This document shows positions 32,062 to 40,077 of a DNA stretch of 64,000 bases, piece after piece; the stretch's first letter is position 1; each line of letters begins with the position of its first letter. A program made the position numbers and the translations under genes. A model generated the notes under the pieces. The model was not told where the DNA came from, ran no database searches, and was given only the letters and a program-made list of their open reading frames with translations. The stretch is from DATBLE01 sp963837265 (GTDB lineage Bacteria > Actinomycetota > Thermoleophilia > Gaiellales > Gaiellaceae): contig CAWIMQ010000007.1 of the NCBI GenBank assembly GCA_963837265.1, forward strand, positions 215,518 through 279,517. Reading direction: 5' to 3'.

Positions 32062-33623
32062 GCCGCCTTGCGCGCCTTCCACATCTCCTCCGCCGGCCAG
32101 CGCTCGGCCCAGTCGGCGGTGAAGAGGCCGTGCCGGCCCGCATCGTGCCCGGGGTTGCGCAGCTCCGCGAGCGCCTCCACCTCGAAGCCGTGATCGCCGA
32201 GCAGGCGAATCCAGTCGCCGTAGCCGAGGTGGAAGTCGATCGCAGCGTCGCTCTCCCACTCGAACCGGCGCATGCCGAAGTACGGCCGGAGGAGCTCGAC
32301 GCCGGCCGGGACGATCGGCTCGACGTCGGGCGAGCACAGCATCAGCAGCGTGCCGTTGACGAGGAAGAGGAGCTCGCCGCCGGGTCGCAGGAGCCTCGCC
32401 GCCTCGGCCACCCAGAGGTCGGGGTCGCACCAGATGCTCGCCCCGTACTCGGAGACCGCCAGATCGAACGACGCGTCGGGCAGCGGAACGTCCTCGGCGC
32501 TCGCATGGACCAGCGGGAACTCGAGGCCGTGCTCTCGCTGCAGCCGCCCCGCCGTCTCGAGCTGCTCCTCGGTGAGATCGACGCCGACCACGCGGGCGCC
32601 CCTGCGGGCGAGCCAGGCGGAGACGTATGCGGTCCCGCACCCGAGCTCGATGACGTCCTTGCCGGCGACGTCGCCGAGCAGGCCGACCTCGGCCTCCGGC
32701 ACCTTGAGCATGCCCCAGGCGATCTCGTCGGCGGCCCAGTTGCGCTCTGCCCCCTGGACGTAGCCCGCCGCCTCCTTCGCCCACGCCACGCGGTTCCGCG
32801 CCGCGTGCTCGCTCAGACCGCCTTCACGCCCATGCTCTTCGCGCGCGACCGGGCTTCGCCCGGTCGCGCTGCGGGCAGACACCAGCCAGATCTCCTCCAT
32901 CGGCCACGACTGCGCCCACTCGGTCTCCTCCGTGCTCCGGTAGGTCGACTTCGCGCCCTCGGGCGGACGGATCTCGACGAGGGCGTCGACGCGGAAGCCG
33001 TTCTGCCGGAAGAGGCGAATCCACTCTCCGTAGGGCAGGTTGAACTCGACCGGCTCGTCCGGCAGGTCGGCGAACCGGTGCATGCCGAAGTACGGCGTCT
33101 CCAGCCGCCGCTCGATCGTGTCGGTCTCGGCCCTCCAGCAGACCAGGGCCAGCGGCGTCGAGTGCGAGAACGCGAAGACACCGCCCCGGCGCAGCAGGCG
33201 GGCGGCCTCCGGCACGGTCCGGTACGGATCGGCGAACGTCATCGCCCCGTGGTCGCAGAAGACGACGTCGAAGCTCTCATCGGGGCACGGAACGGCGTCG
33301 GCACTTGCGTGCACGAGCGGGAACGAGACACCGGCCGCGGCCATCAGCTCACGGGCATGGTCCAGCTGCCGTGCCGAGTTGTCCAGGCCGACGACGCGCG
33401 CCCCGCGCTGTGCCAGCAGGATCGACCACTGGGCCGCCCCGCAGCCGAGCTCGAGCACGTCCCTTCCTTCGACCTCGCCCAGCACCCGCAGCTCCGACTC
33501 GGGTAGCTGCCACATGCCCCAGCGCGGCTCCGGCCGGCCGATGAACTCGGCGTTGCGCGCCTGGTAGGCGTCGCTGATCCGATCCCAGACGGCGCGATTT
33601 CGCCCGCCGTCAGACGAGCTCAT
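32058..33623 (-). CDS. Tandem-fused class I SAM-dependent methyltransferase (two domains)
   Basis: A 521-residue protein made of two homologous methyltransferase domains. Domain 1 has motif I DVLELGCGAAQW (55-66) and AASFPLVHASAD-type motif II; domain 2, from residue 271, has DVIELGCGTAYVS (323-335) and LVHASAEDVPLPDASFDL. Both repeat an N-terminal WGM(W/L)x(L/V)PE element, a PYFGM.RF stretch and a GYG/YGEWIRLL end. They are paralogues joined by a linker at about residues 249-270 whose DNA contains a perfect hairpin. Substrate unknown. It overlaps ndk by 14 bases and maf by 4. Confidence 0.88.
   Translation of the reverse strand: MSSSDGGRNRAVWDRISDAYQARNAEFIGRPEPRWGMWQLPESELRVLGEVEGRDVLELGCGAAQWSILLAQRGARVVGLDNSARQLDHARELMAAAGVSFPLVHASADAVPCPDESFDVVFCDHGAMTFADPYRTVPEAARLLRRGGVFAFSHSTPLALVCWRAETDTIERRLETPYFGMHRFADLPDEPVEFNLPYGEWIRLFRQNGFRVDALVEIRPPEGAKSTYRSTEETEWAQSWPMEEIWLVSARSATGRSPVAREEHGREGGLSEHAARNRVAWAKEAAGYVQGAERNWAADEIAWGMLKVPEAEVGLLGDVAGKDVIELGCGTAYVSAWLARRGARVVGVDLTEEQLETAGRLQREHGLEFPLVHASAEDVPLPDASFDLAVSEYGASIWCDPDLWVAEAARLLRPGGELLFLVNGTLLMLCSPDVEPIVPAGVELLRPYFGMRRFEWESDAAIDFHLGYGDWIRLLGDHGFEVEALAELRNPGHDAGRHGLFTADWAERWPAEEMWKARKAA
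32843..32869. repeat. Perfect 12-bp hairpin inside the methyltransferase linker
   Basis: GCGCGACCGGGC, loop TTC, GCCCGGTCGCGC. It encodes linker residues 252-261 between the two methyltransferase domains. The layout (12-bp stem, TTC loop) is the same as the hairpin at 56121-56147. Confidence 0.75.
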
Positions 33624-34029
33624 CGTCCGCGAACCAGAGCGCGATCTCCCGCGCCGCCGACTCGGCCGAGTCGGAGCCGTGCACGAGGTTGTCCGGCATC
33701 GAGAGCGCGAGGTCGCCGCGGATCGTCCCGGGCGCGGACTCGGCCGGGTTCGTCGAGCCCATCGTCGCCCGGACGACGGCGATCGCGCCCTCGCCCTCGA
33801 GCACGAGCGCGAGCGTCGGCGCCGAGGTGATGAACTCGACCAGGTCGGCGAAGAAGGGCTTCTCGGCGTGCTCGACGTAGTGCCGCTCGGCCAGGTCGCG
33901 CGCGACCGTGACCAGCTTCGCGGAGCGCATGACCAGTCCGCGTGCCTCGAAGCGGCCCAGGATCTCGCCGGCGAGACCGCGCCGGACGGCGTCCGGCTTG
34001 ATCAGGACGAGTGTGCGCTCGACCGCCAC
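33610..34029 (-). CDS. ndk: Nucleoside diphosphate kinase
   Basis: Balances NTP and dNTP pools by phosphate transfer through a catalytic His. The 139 residues begin ERTLVLIKPDAVRRGLAGEILGRFE and contain the active-site stretch NLVHGSDS with the phosphorylated His, plus ATMGSTNPAESAPGTIRGDLA, all diagnostic. Its stop overlaps the start region of the methyltransferase gene, so the two are co-transcribed. Confidence 0.97.
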   Translation of the reverse strand: MAVERTLVLIKPDAVRRGLAGEILGRFEARGLVMRSAKLVTVARDLAERHYVEHAEKPFFADLVEFITSAPTLALVLEGEGAIAVVRATMGSTNPAESAPGTIRGDLALSMPDNLVHGSDSAESAAREIALWFADDELV

Positions 34030-34041
34030 GGCGGCCGCAGT

Positions 34042-34662
34042 CTAGTCGGACACGTTCTCGGCGGTGTCCTCCTCGAGCCCTCGCCGACGCCGCCGCGGGG
34101 AGCGCAGCGGCCCGCCGCCCTCTTCCGGGGAGAGCGCCATCGTCTCCTCGAACCCGGGCGGGCGCCGCACGATCGACGTCTCGCAGTACGGGCACACCTG
34201 CCAGAGCGGCTCCAGAGGCGACTTGCACGTCACACAGGCCTGTTTCAGCTTGGTCGTGCACACGGGGCAGACCAGGTACTCGGGCTCGACCGCGGCCCGG
34301 CAGACGGGACAGTGCGCGTCACGTCGGCCCAGCCGCTCCTCCATCGCGCGGATCTCGAGCTCCCGCTCGCGGACGTCCTCGAGGTATTCCGGCGGACGGA
34401 AGAAGAGGTAGACGAGGGGGCCGAGGAACGGAACAGCCCCGAGGATCGTCGACATCGCGACGAGCCAGGGGTCCGCGACCCGGCGGCGGGCGTCCTTGAA
34501 GACCCAGTAGACGCTGGCGAACCAGAACACGGCGACGAAGAAGATCGCCAGGTTCCGGATCACCAGCCACGTCCCGGAGTTGAAGAAGTCGTTCAACCCG
34601 CTGAACAGCTCGTTGCTCAACGTGGTCGTCGTGATGGCGGCGGCGAGGAGGAGGTGGATCAT
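34042..34662 (-). CDS. Membrane protein with C-terminal double zinc ribbon
   Basis: A 206-residue protein. Two membrane helices (NLAIFFVAVFWFASVYWVF and AMSTILGAVPFLGPLVYLFF) flank a basic loop (KDARRRVADPW). The C-terminal half carries four CxxC knuckles: CPVCRAAV, CPVCTTKL, CVTCKSPL and CPYCETSI, that is, a double zinc ribbon. Such proteins are common in Actinobacteria; the role is unknown, perhaps sensing or complex assembly at the membrane. ATG 34662 places the first residues at the start of the N-terminal hydrophobic segment. It sits between ndk and folC. Confidence 0.85.
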   Translation of the reverse strand: MIHLLLAAAITTTTLSNELFSGLNDFFNSGTWLVIRNLAIFFVAVFWFASVYWVFKDARRRVADPWLVAMSTILGAVPFLGPLVYLFFRPPEYLEDVRERELEIRAMEERLGRRDAHCPVCRAAVEPEYLVCPVCTTKLKQACVTCKSPLEPLWQVCPYCETSIVRRPPGFEETMALSPEEGGGPLRSPRRRRRGLEEDTAENVSD

Positions 34663-34666
34663 CGAG

Positions 34667-34759
34667 TCACAAGAGCAGCTTTCCGACGACGTACCCCGCC
34701 CCGAACGCGACTCCTGCACAGGCGGCGATCACGATCGCGGCGAAGACGTAGACGCTCAG
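34667..34759 (-). CDS. Possible 30-residue single-helix membrane peptide
   Basis: Directly after folC the frame encodes one clean membrane helix, LSVYVFAAIVIAACAGV, followed by AFGAGYVVGKLLL, ending 4 bases before the next gene. The only start-like codon is CTG 34759, which overlaps the folC TGA (CTGA), imitating the ATGA coupling common in this genome. It fits a small membrane peptide, but no standard start codon exists and the codon count is low, so it may also be noise. Confidence 0.35.
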   Translation of the reverse strand: MSVYVFAAIVIAACAGVAFGAGYVVGKLLL

Positions 34760-35874
34760 TCGCGTCCCGTGCTGGATGGTACGTCTTCGGCGGCGGCGGC
34801 GAGGTCGGCGAGCAGGTACAACGACCCCGTGACGAGGACCGCGCCGGTTTCGCCCGCGATCGAGCGGGCGAGCGCGAGCGCGGCGCCCGGGTCTCTCTCC
34901 GTCTCCGTTCTGGCGAACCATCGACCCGCAAGCGTTGCAAGCTCGTCGGCGGGCAGCGCGCGCGTCGAGCTCGACTCCGTGGCGACCAGCGTATCGCCGA
35001 TCGCGGAGAACGCCGCGAGCATGCCGTCCGCGTCCTTGTCGCGCAGGATCGACGCGACGACGACGTAGCGCCGGTCGGGCAGCCGCGGCAGCAGCCAACC
35101 GACCCCGTCGAGGTTGTGCGCGCCGTCGCGGATCTCGAGCGGGCGCTCCGAGATACGTTCGAAGCGGCCGCGGAGCTCCACTCCCTCGGCCGCCGACGGG
35201 TCGACGGGACGGCCGAGGAACGTCTCGGCGGCGGCGAGCGCGAGCGCGAGGTTGCTGCGCCCGGTGAGGACGGTGGTGGCCGCGCCCGACGACCGGGCGA
35301 GCGCCCGCCACTCCGGCTCGCACAGGACGACCGACGCGCCGTCGCGCACGACTGCGAGCTTCTCGGCCGCGATCTCCTCGCGGGTCGCGCCGAGCTGCTC
35401 GGTGTGCTCCAGCCCGACGTTCGTGAGCACGACCACCGGTGCGCGGAGGACGTTGGTCGCGTCGAGCCGCCCGCCCAGGCCGGCCTCGACGACCGCCGCG
35501 TCGACGCCGTCGGCGGCGAACTGCGCCAGCGCGGCGGCGGTCAGCGCCTCGAACTGGGTCGCACCGACCCGCACGGCCGCCGCGCGAACCAGCTCGACCG
35601 CGCGCTCGAAGCCGTCCGGATCGGTGTCGAGACGCTCGTGCCAGCCGGCCACGTGCGGCGACGTGTACGCGCCGGTCCGCAACCCTTCGCCACGGAGGAG
35701 CGCCGCCGTCAGCCGGGTCGTCGTCGACTTGCCGTTCGTCCCGACCACGTGGATCGCCGGGAAGGCGTCCTGCGGATCGCCCAGCTCGGCGAGGAGCGCC
35801 CGCATCCGCTCGAGCCCGAACTCCTCGGGCCACGGCGAGAGCGAGGCGACCCAGGCCACCGGTGGCTGCGCCAC
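34756..35874 (-). CDS. folC: Dihydrofolate synthase / folylpolyglutamate synthase
   Basis: Mur-ligase-fold enzyme that adds glutamate to dihydropteroate or tetrahydrofolate. The 372 residues show the ATP loop VVGTNGKSTTTRL (43-55), TSPHVAGWHERL, the EAGLGGRLDATN signature and the C-terminal DGAHNLDGV and VASILRDKDADGML. It is a little shorter than average because the N-terminus is trimmed. Start GTG 35874 lies in an unusual repeated palindrome. It follows valS with a 6-base gap. Confidence 0.95.
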   Translation of the reverse strand: MAQPPVAWVASLSPWPEEFGLERMRALLAELGDPQDAFPAIHVVGTNGKSTTTRLTAALLRGEGLRTGAYTSPHVAGWHERLDTDPDGFERAVELVRAAAVRVGATQFEALTAAALAQFAADGVDAAVVEAGLGGRLDATNVLRAPVVVLTNVGLEHTEQLGATREEIAAEKLAVVRDGASVVLCEPEWRALARSSGAATTVLTGRSNLALALAAAETFLGRPVDPSAAEGVELRGRFERISERPLEIRDGAHNLDGVGWLLPRLPDRRYVVVASILRDKDADGMLAAFSAIGDTLVATESSSTRALPADELATLAGRWFARTETERDPGAALALARSIAGETGAVLVTGSLYLLADLAAAAEDVPSSTGRD

Positions 35875-35881
35875 CGGTGGC
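35855..35881. repeat. Two copies of a self-complementary 12-mer at the valS-folC junction
   Basis: GCCACCGGTGGC occurs at 35855-35866 and again at 35870-35881, separated by TGC. Each copy is palindromic and the two can also pair. They cover the folC start codon and the last base of the valS stop. Confidence 0.7.
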
Positions 35882-38298
35882 TAGCCTTCCTCGGCCTCAC
35901 CGAGGAAGGCGAGCTCGCGCCGGTACCGCGCGAGCTTCGCCCGCTCGGCCTCGACGACCTCGGCGGGCGCCCTCGAGACGAAGCGCTCGTTCGCGAGCAT
36001 CCCCTCGGCACGCGCGATCTCCTTTCGCAGCCGCTCGCGCTCGGCCTCCGCGTCGCCGTTCGAGCGCTGGCGCTCGGGCCTCACGACCGCGTCGAAGATC
36101 CGCTTTTCCTCGCCCTCGAGGGTGGTGGGCACGCCGCTCCGCCGGAATCGCTCCGCCGCCTCCTGCACCCCGACGAGGGCCTGCGCTGCGCTCACGTCGC
36201 CGGGCTCCGGCCACGGAGCGACGATCAGCCGCTGCTCGCGGTCCGGCAGGCTCGACCAGATCTCCTCGGTCACGTGGGGCATCACGGGGTGGAGGAGCTT
36301 GAGCAGCCGCTCGAGCGCCGCAAGCGCCGTCGCCCGCGCGGCGGCGTCGCCGTCGTAGAGGCGGGGCTTGATCGCCTCGAGATACCAGTCACAGAAGTCG
36401 TCGAAGGTCAGGTGGTAGAGCTCGCTGACGAGATGCGAGAAATCGAACTCACCGAGGTATCGCTCGATCGAGTGCTGCGTCTGGGAAAGCCGGGCCAGAA
36501 TCCACCGCTCCTCGAGTGAGGCTGAGCGCTCCCCCACCTCGTCGTCTGCCGCGCCGAGCAGCAGGCGGCTTGCGTTCCAGAGCTTGTTCGCGAGCTTGCG
36601 CCCCTCCTCGATCGCCCCTTCGGAGAAGGACACGTCCTGGGAGGAGGCCATCTTCATCAGCCCGTAGCGTGTGGCGTCGGCGCCGTAGCGCTCGATCAGC
36701 GCGAGCGGGTTCATCCCGGTGCCGAGGCTCTTCGACATCCGCCCGCCCGTCGGCGCGTGCACGAGCGAGTGGATGACGACGTCGCTGAACGGCACGTCGC
36801 CCATCAGCTCCAGGCCGCAGAAGATCATCCGGTTCTCCCAGAGCCGGATGATGTCCCGGGCAGTGGTGTTCAGCGACCCGGGATAGAAGGCATGCAGGTC
36901 CTCGGTGTCGTCGGGCCAGCCGAGCGTCGCGAACGGCCACAGCGCGGACGAGAACCAGGTGTCGAGCACGTCCTCGCTGCGGGTCAGCGCGGCCGAGCCG
37001 CACTCGGCGCAGGCATCCGGATCGCCCTCCTGCACGGTGACGTGGCCGTCGGGGCATTCCCAGAGCGGCAGCTGGTGGCCCCACCAGATCTGGCGGGAGA
37101 TGTTCCAGTCGGGCGCCTCCTCCAGCGACGAGACCGCGAAGCGGTGCTGCGACTCGGGATGGAAGCGCACCCGGCCGGAGCGAAGCGCCTCGAGCGCCGG
37201 CTTCTTCAGCTCCTCCATCGAGCAGAACCACTGGAGCGAGATGCGGGGCTCGATCCGTGTCTTGCAGCGGTCGCAGACCGAGACCGAGTGCCGGTACGAC
37301 TCGCGCTTCTCCAGCCGGCCGCACTCGCGCAGCCACGCGAGGATGCGCTCCTCGGCCGCCTCCTGGGTGAGGCCCTCCAGCCCTGCGGCCCCTTCGTTCA
37401 TCAGCCCGTCCGGCCCGATCACCGTCAGCTCGGGCAGGCCGTGGTCGCGCCCGATCTCGTAGTCCTTCGGGTCGTGACCCGGCGTGATCTTCAACGCGCC
37501 GGTGCCGAAGTCGATCTCGACCCGCTCGTCCGCGATCACGGGCACCCGACGCTCGACCCACGGCACGACCACCTCGCGCCCGACCGCGTCCCGGTACCGC
37601 TCGTCGTCCGGGTGGACGGCGACGGCGACGTCGGCCGGCATGGTCGCCACGCGCGCGGTCGCGATCGTGATCCCGCCGTCGCCCTCGGCGAACGGATAGA
37701 GCGCGTAGGTGAGCGCGTCGTCCACCTCCCGGTGCTCGAGCTCGAGATCGGAGAGCGAGGTGAGGTGGAACGGGCACCAGTTGATGATCCGGTTGGCCCG
37801 GTAGATCCAGCCCTTGCCCCAGAGATGGACGAAGAAGCGCGTGACCGCGCGGACGTACGCATCGTCCATCGTGAATCGCTCTCGCCGGTAGTCGAGCGAC
37901 GCCCCGATCCGCCGGAACTGGAACATGATCTTGCCGCCGTACTCCCGCAGCCAGTCCCAGACGAGCGCGACGAAGGCGTCCCGGCCGAGGTCCTGCCGCG
38001 TCTTCCCCTGTGCCGCCAGGTGCTTCTCGACCGCGCTCTGCGTCGAGATCCCGGCATGGTCGTACCCCGGCTGGAAGAGGACGTTGCGTCCCTGCATGCG
38101 GCGCGTGCGGACGATCGTGTCGGCGAGCGAGAGCTGGAGCGCGTGACCGAGGTGCAGGTCGCCCGTCACGTTCGGGGGCGGGTGCGCGATCGCGAAGCTC
38201 TCGCGCGTCGGATCGGGCTCGGCGGCGTAGAGGCCCTCCTCCTCCCAGGTGCGCTGCCAGCGCTCCTCGACGGCTTCCGGCCTGTACAGGTGCTCCAC
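35881..38298 (-). CDS. valS: Valyl-tRNA synthetase
   Basis: Class I aminoacyl-tRNA synthetase charging tRNA-Val. The 805 residues contain the HIGH-type motif HLGHAL, PGYDHAGIST, the editing-domain TARVATMPADVAVAV and DFGTGALKITPGHD, the KMSKS-type RMSKSLG, and a C-terminal coiled-coil arm (RERLRKEIARAEGML and further). Two zinc-like cysteine pairs (CDRCKTRI, CAECGSA) are present. Length is typical of the short actinobacterial form. Confidence 0.97.
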   Translation of the reverse strand: MEHLYRPEAVEERWQRTWEEEGLYAAEPDPTRESFAIAHPPPNVTGDLHLGHALQLSLADTIVRTRRMQGRNVLFQPGYDHAGISTQSAVEKHLAAQGKTRQDLGRDAFVALVWDWLREYGGKIMFQFRRIGASLDYRRERFTMDDAYVRAVTRFFVHLWGKGWIYRANRIINWCPFHLTSLSDLELEHREVDDALTYALYPFAEGDGGITIATARVATMPADVAVAVHPDDERYRDAVGREVVVPWVERRVPVIADERVEIDFGTGALKITPGHDPKDYEIGRDHGLPELTVIGPDGLMNEGAAGLEGLTQEAAEERILAWLRECGRLEKRESYRHSVSVCDRCKTRIEPRISLQWFCSMEELKKPALEALRSGRVRFHPESQHRFAVSSLEEAPDWNISRQIWWGHQLPLWECPDGHVTVQEGDPDACAECGSAALTRSEDVLDTWFSSALWPFATLGWPDDTEDLHAFYPGSLNTTARDIIRLWENRMIFCGLELMGDVPFSDVVIHSLVHAPTGGRMSKSLGTGMNPLALIERYGADATRYGLMKMASSQDVSFSEGAIEEGRKLANKLWNASRLLLGAADDEVGERSASLEERWILARLSQTQHSIERYLGEFDFSHLVSELYHLTFDDFCDWYLEAIKPRLYDGDAAARATALAALERLLKLLHPVMPHVTEEIWSSLPDREQRLIVAPWPEPGDVSAAQALVGVQEAAERFRRSGVPTTLEGEEKRIFDAVVRPERQRSNGDAEAERERLRKEIARAEGMLANERFVSRAPAEVVEAERAKLARYRRELAFLGEAEEG

Positions 38299-38341
38299 GG
38301 GTCAATTCTACGGACGGCGCCTTCCGCCCTCCGGTGTTTAC

Positions 38342-38423
38342 TTGGATCCAGAAATGTGGAATATTGGATCCGACATGATCACCTACCAGCGTATTGCCCG
38401 GTACTTCCGCAGATCTAGGATCC
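38342..38423. promoter_or_regulatory. Direct TTGGATCC repeats upstream of the isocitrate lyase locus
   Basis: TTGGATCC occurs at 38342-38349 and 38364-38371, exactly 22 bases apart (two helical turns). A third GGATCC lies at 38418-38423. The spacing suggests operator half-sites for a dimeric regulator of valS, the small gene or aceA. Confidence 0.35.
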
Positions 38424-38527
38424 GAAATCGCGCTCGTTCGTATCCTGCCGCATCGGGCCTGCCGACCGCCTCCGTGGCGGAGTGCACGTGCCCCGAGTTC
38501 TGCGAGCGCGATCACGACAACGAGTAG
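38375..38527 (+). CDS. Small cysteine-containing protein upstream of aceA, 50 aa
   Basis: ATG 38375 gives 50 residues. The N-terminal half is basic and probably helical (YQRIARYFRRSRIRNRAR); the C-terminal half ends in CTCPEFCERDHDNE, with three closely spaced cysteines and a histidine that could bind a metal ion. It ends 21 bases before the aceA ATG, so the two could be co-transcribed. An in-frame ATG at 38354 would add 7 residues. No family is recognised, but the composition is unlike random high-GC sequence. Confidence 0.5.
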   Translation: MITYQRIARYFRRSRIRNRARSYPAASGLPTASVAECTCPEFCERDHDNE

Positions 38528-38548
38528 CACGGGCACGAAGGAGGCAAC

Positions 38549-39805
38549 ATGAGCTCGAACGGACATGGTCCCGGCCGCTGGGACGGGATCGACAGGCCCT
38601 ACACGCCCGCAGACGTCGAACGCCTGCGCGGCTCCGTCCGGATCGAGCACACGCTCGCCCGGCTGGGCGCCGAACGGCTCTGGCACCTCCTGCGGACCGA
38701 GCCCTGCGTGCCCGCCCTGGGCGCGATGACCGGCGGCCAGGCGGTCCAGATGGTCAGGGCCGGCCTCCCGTCCATCTACCTCTCGGGCTGGCAGGTCGCC
38801 GCCGACGCGAACCAGAACGGCGAGACCTACCCCGACCAGAGCCTCTACGCCGCCAGCTCTGCGCCCGCCCTCGTCCGGCGTTTGAACAACGCGCTGATCC
38901 GCGCCGACCAGATCGCGCACGGCGAGGGACGGAGCGGCACCTACTGGCTGGCGCCGATCGTCGCCGACGCCGAGGCCGGGTTCGGCGGGCCGCTGAACGC
39001 GTTCGAGCTGATGAAGGCGATGATCGACGCCGGGGCGGCCGGCGTGCACTTCGAGGACCAGCTCGCCTCGGAGAAGAAGTGTGGTCATCTCGGGGGCAAG
39101 GTGCTGGTGCCGACGAGCCAGTTCGTGCGCACGCTCGCCGCCGCCCGGCTCGCCGCCGACGTGTGCGACGTACCGACAATTCTGATCGCGCGCACCGACT
39201 CGCTCTCGGCCACGCTTCTGACGAGCGACGTGGACGACATAGACGTCGAGTTCTGCACCGGCGAGCGCACCCCGGAGGGGTTCTTCCTCGTGCGGCCCGG
39301 AATCGAGGCGGCGATCGCCCGCGGGCTCTCGTACGCGCCCTACGCCGACCTGATCTGGTTCGAGACCTCGACGCCGGACCTCGGCGAGGCACGCGAGTTC
39401 GCAGAAGCCGTGCACGAGCGGTACCCCGGCAAGCTGTTCGCGTACAACTGCTCGCCGTCGTTCAACTGGCGGAAGCACCTGGGCGAGAAGGAGATCGCGT
39501 CCTTCCGCGAGTCTCTCGCCGAGCTCGGGTACCGGTACCAGTTCGTCACGCTCGCGGGCTTCCATTCGCTGAACGTCGGCATGTTCGAGCTCGCCCGCGG
39601 CTACGCGGAGCGCGGGATGCCCGCCTACGTCGAGCTCCAGGAGCACGAGTTCGCGCTCGAGGAGCACGGCTACACGGCGACACGTCACCAGCACGAGGTC
39701 GGCGCCGGCTACTTCGACAAGGTGGTCGAGGCCGTCTCCGGCGGGTCGAGCTCCACGCTCGCGCTGAGAGGATCGACCGAGGAAGCACAGTTCACCAGCC
39801 ACTGA
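38549..39805 (+). CDS. aceA: Isocitrate lyase
   Basis: Cleaves isocitrate to glyoxylate and succinate, the first step of the glyoxylate bypass for growth on acetate or fatty acids. The 418 residues hold the active-site KKCGH (176-180, catalytic Cys178), LSGWQVAADAN, FEDQLASEK and the C-terminal HQHEVGAGYFD. ATG 38549 follows an AAGGAGG ribosome site. No malate synthase gene is in the window. A GntR regulator lies 272 bp after its stop on the same strand. Confidence 0.97.
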   Translation: MSSNGHGPGRWDGIDRPYTPADVERLRGSVRIEHTLARLGAERLWHLLRTEPCVPALGAMTGGQAVQMVRAGLPSIYLSGWQVAADANQNGETYPDQSLYAASSAPALVRRLNNALIRADQIAHGEGRSGTYWLAPIVADAEAGFGGPLNAFELMKAMIDAGAAGVHFEDQLASEKKCGHLGGKVLVPTSQFVRTLAAARLAADVCDVPTILIARTDSLSATLLTSDVDDIDVEFCTGERTPEGFFLVRPGIEAAIARGLSYAPYADLIWFETSTPDLGEAREFAEAVHERYPGKLFAYNCSPSFNWRKHLGEKEIASFRESLAELGYRYQFVTLAGFHSLNVGMFELARGYAERGMPAYVELQEHEFALEEHGYTATRHQHEVGAGYFDKVVEAVSGGSSSTLALRGSTEEAQFTSH

Positions 39806-39817
39806 GAAGGGAGCGAG

Positions 39818-40057
39818 ATGTCCACCGTTGAGCTGATGCGGGACACGGACGGGCCCGAGCTCGTCGCCGCGCTGGCCGAGCACGGGATGAAGGGCGAGCT
39901 CGTCGACTACGACAACCACGTCGCCGTGCAGGTCGCAGACTGCGACGACGAGACCCTGACGCACGCGATCGAGGACTGGCTTCACGAGCGCGAGCTTCCG
40001 CTCGTCCCCGTCCGCATCGACGACTGCACGTACGCCGTCCAGCCTCCGGCCGGCTAG
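39818..40057 (+). CDS. Small hypothetical protein, 79 aa
   Basis: ATG 39818, 12 bases after the aceA stop and with a GGGAGCGAG ribosome site, so it shares the aceA transcript. The 79 residues are acidic with an alternating strand/helix pattern (STVELMRDTDGPELVAALAEHG, then VDYDNHVAVQVADCDDE, then DDCTYAVQPP) that suggests a small alpha/beta fold, perhaps a ferredoxin-like sandwich. Two cysteines lie in DCDD and DDC contexts. Function unknown; its location suggests a link to the glyoxylate bypass. Confidence 0.65.
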   Translation: MSTVELMRDTDGPELVAALAEHGMKGELVDYDNHVAVQVADCDDETLTHAIEDWLHERELPLVPVRIDDCTYAVQPPAG

Positions 40058-40077
40058 ACCCCGTAAACTGACCCGGC

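Noticed and set aside
38299..38374. T-box-like leader upstream of valS
   Set aside because: A short GGAGGGCGG stretch resembles a T-box core only superficially; there is no specifier loop, no AGGGTGG-type bulge and no terminator.
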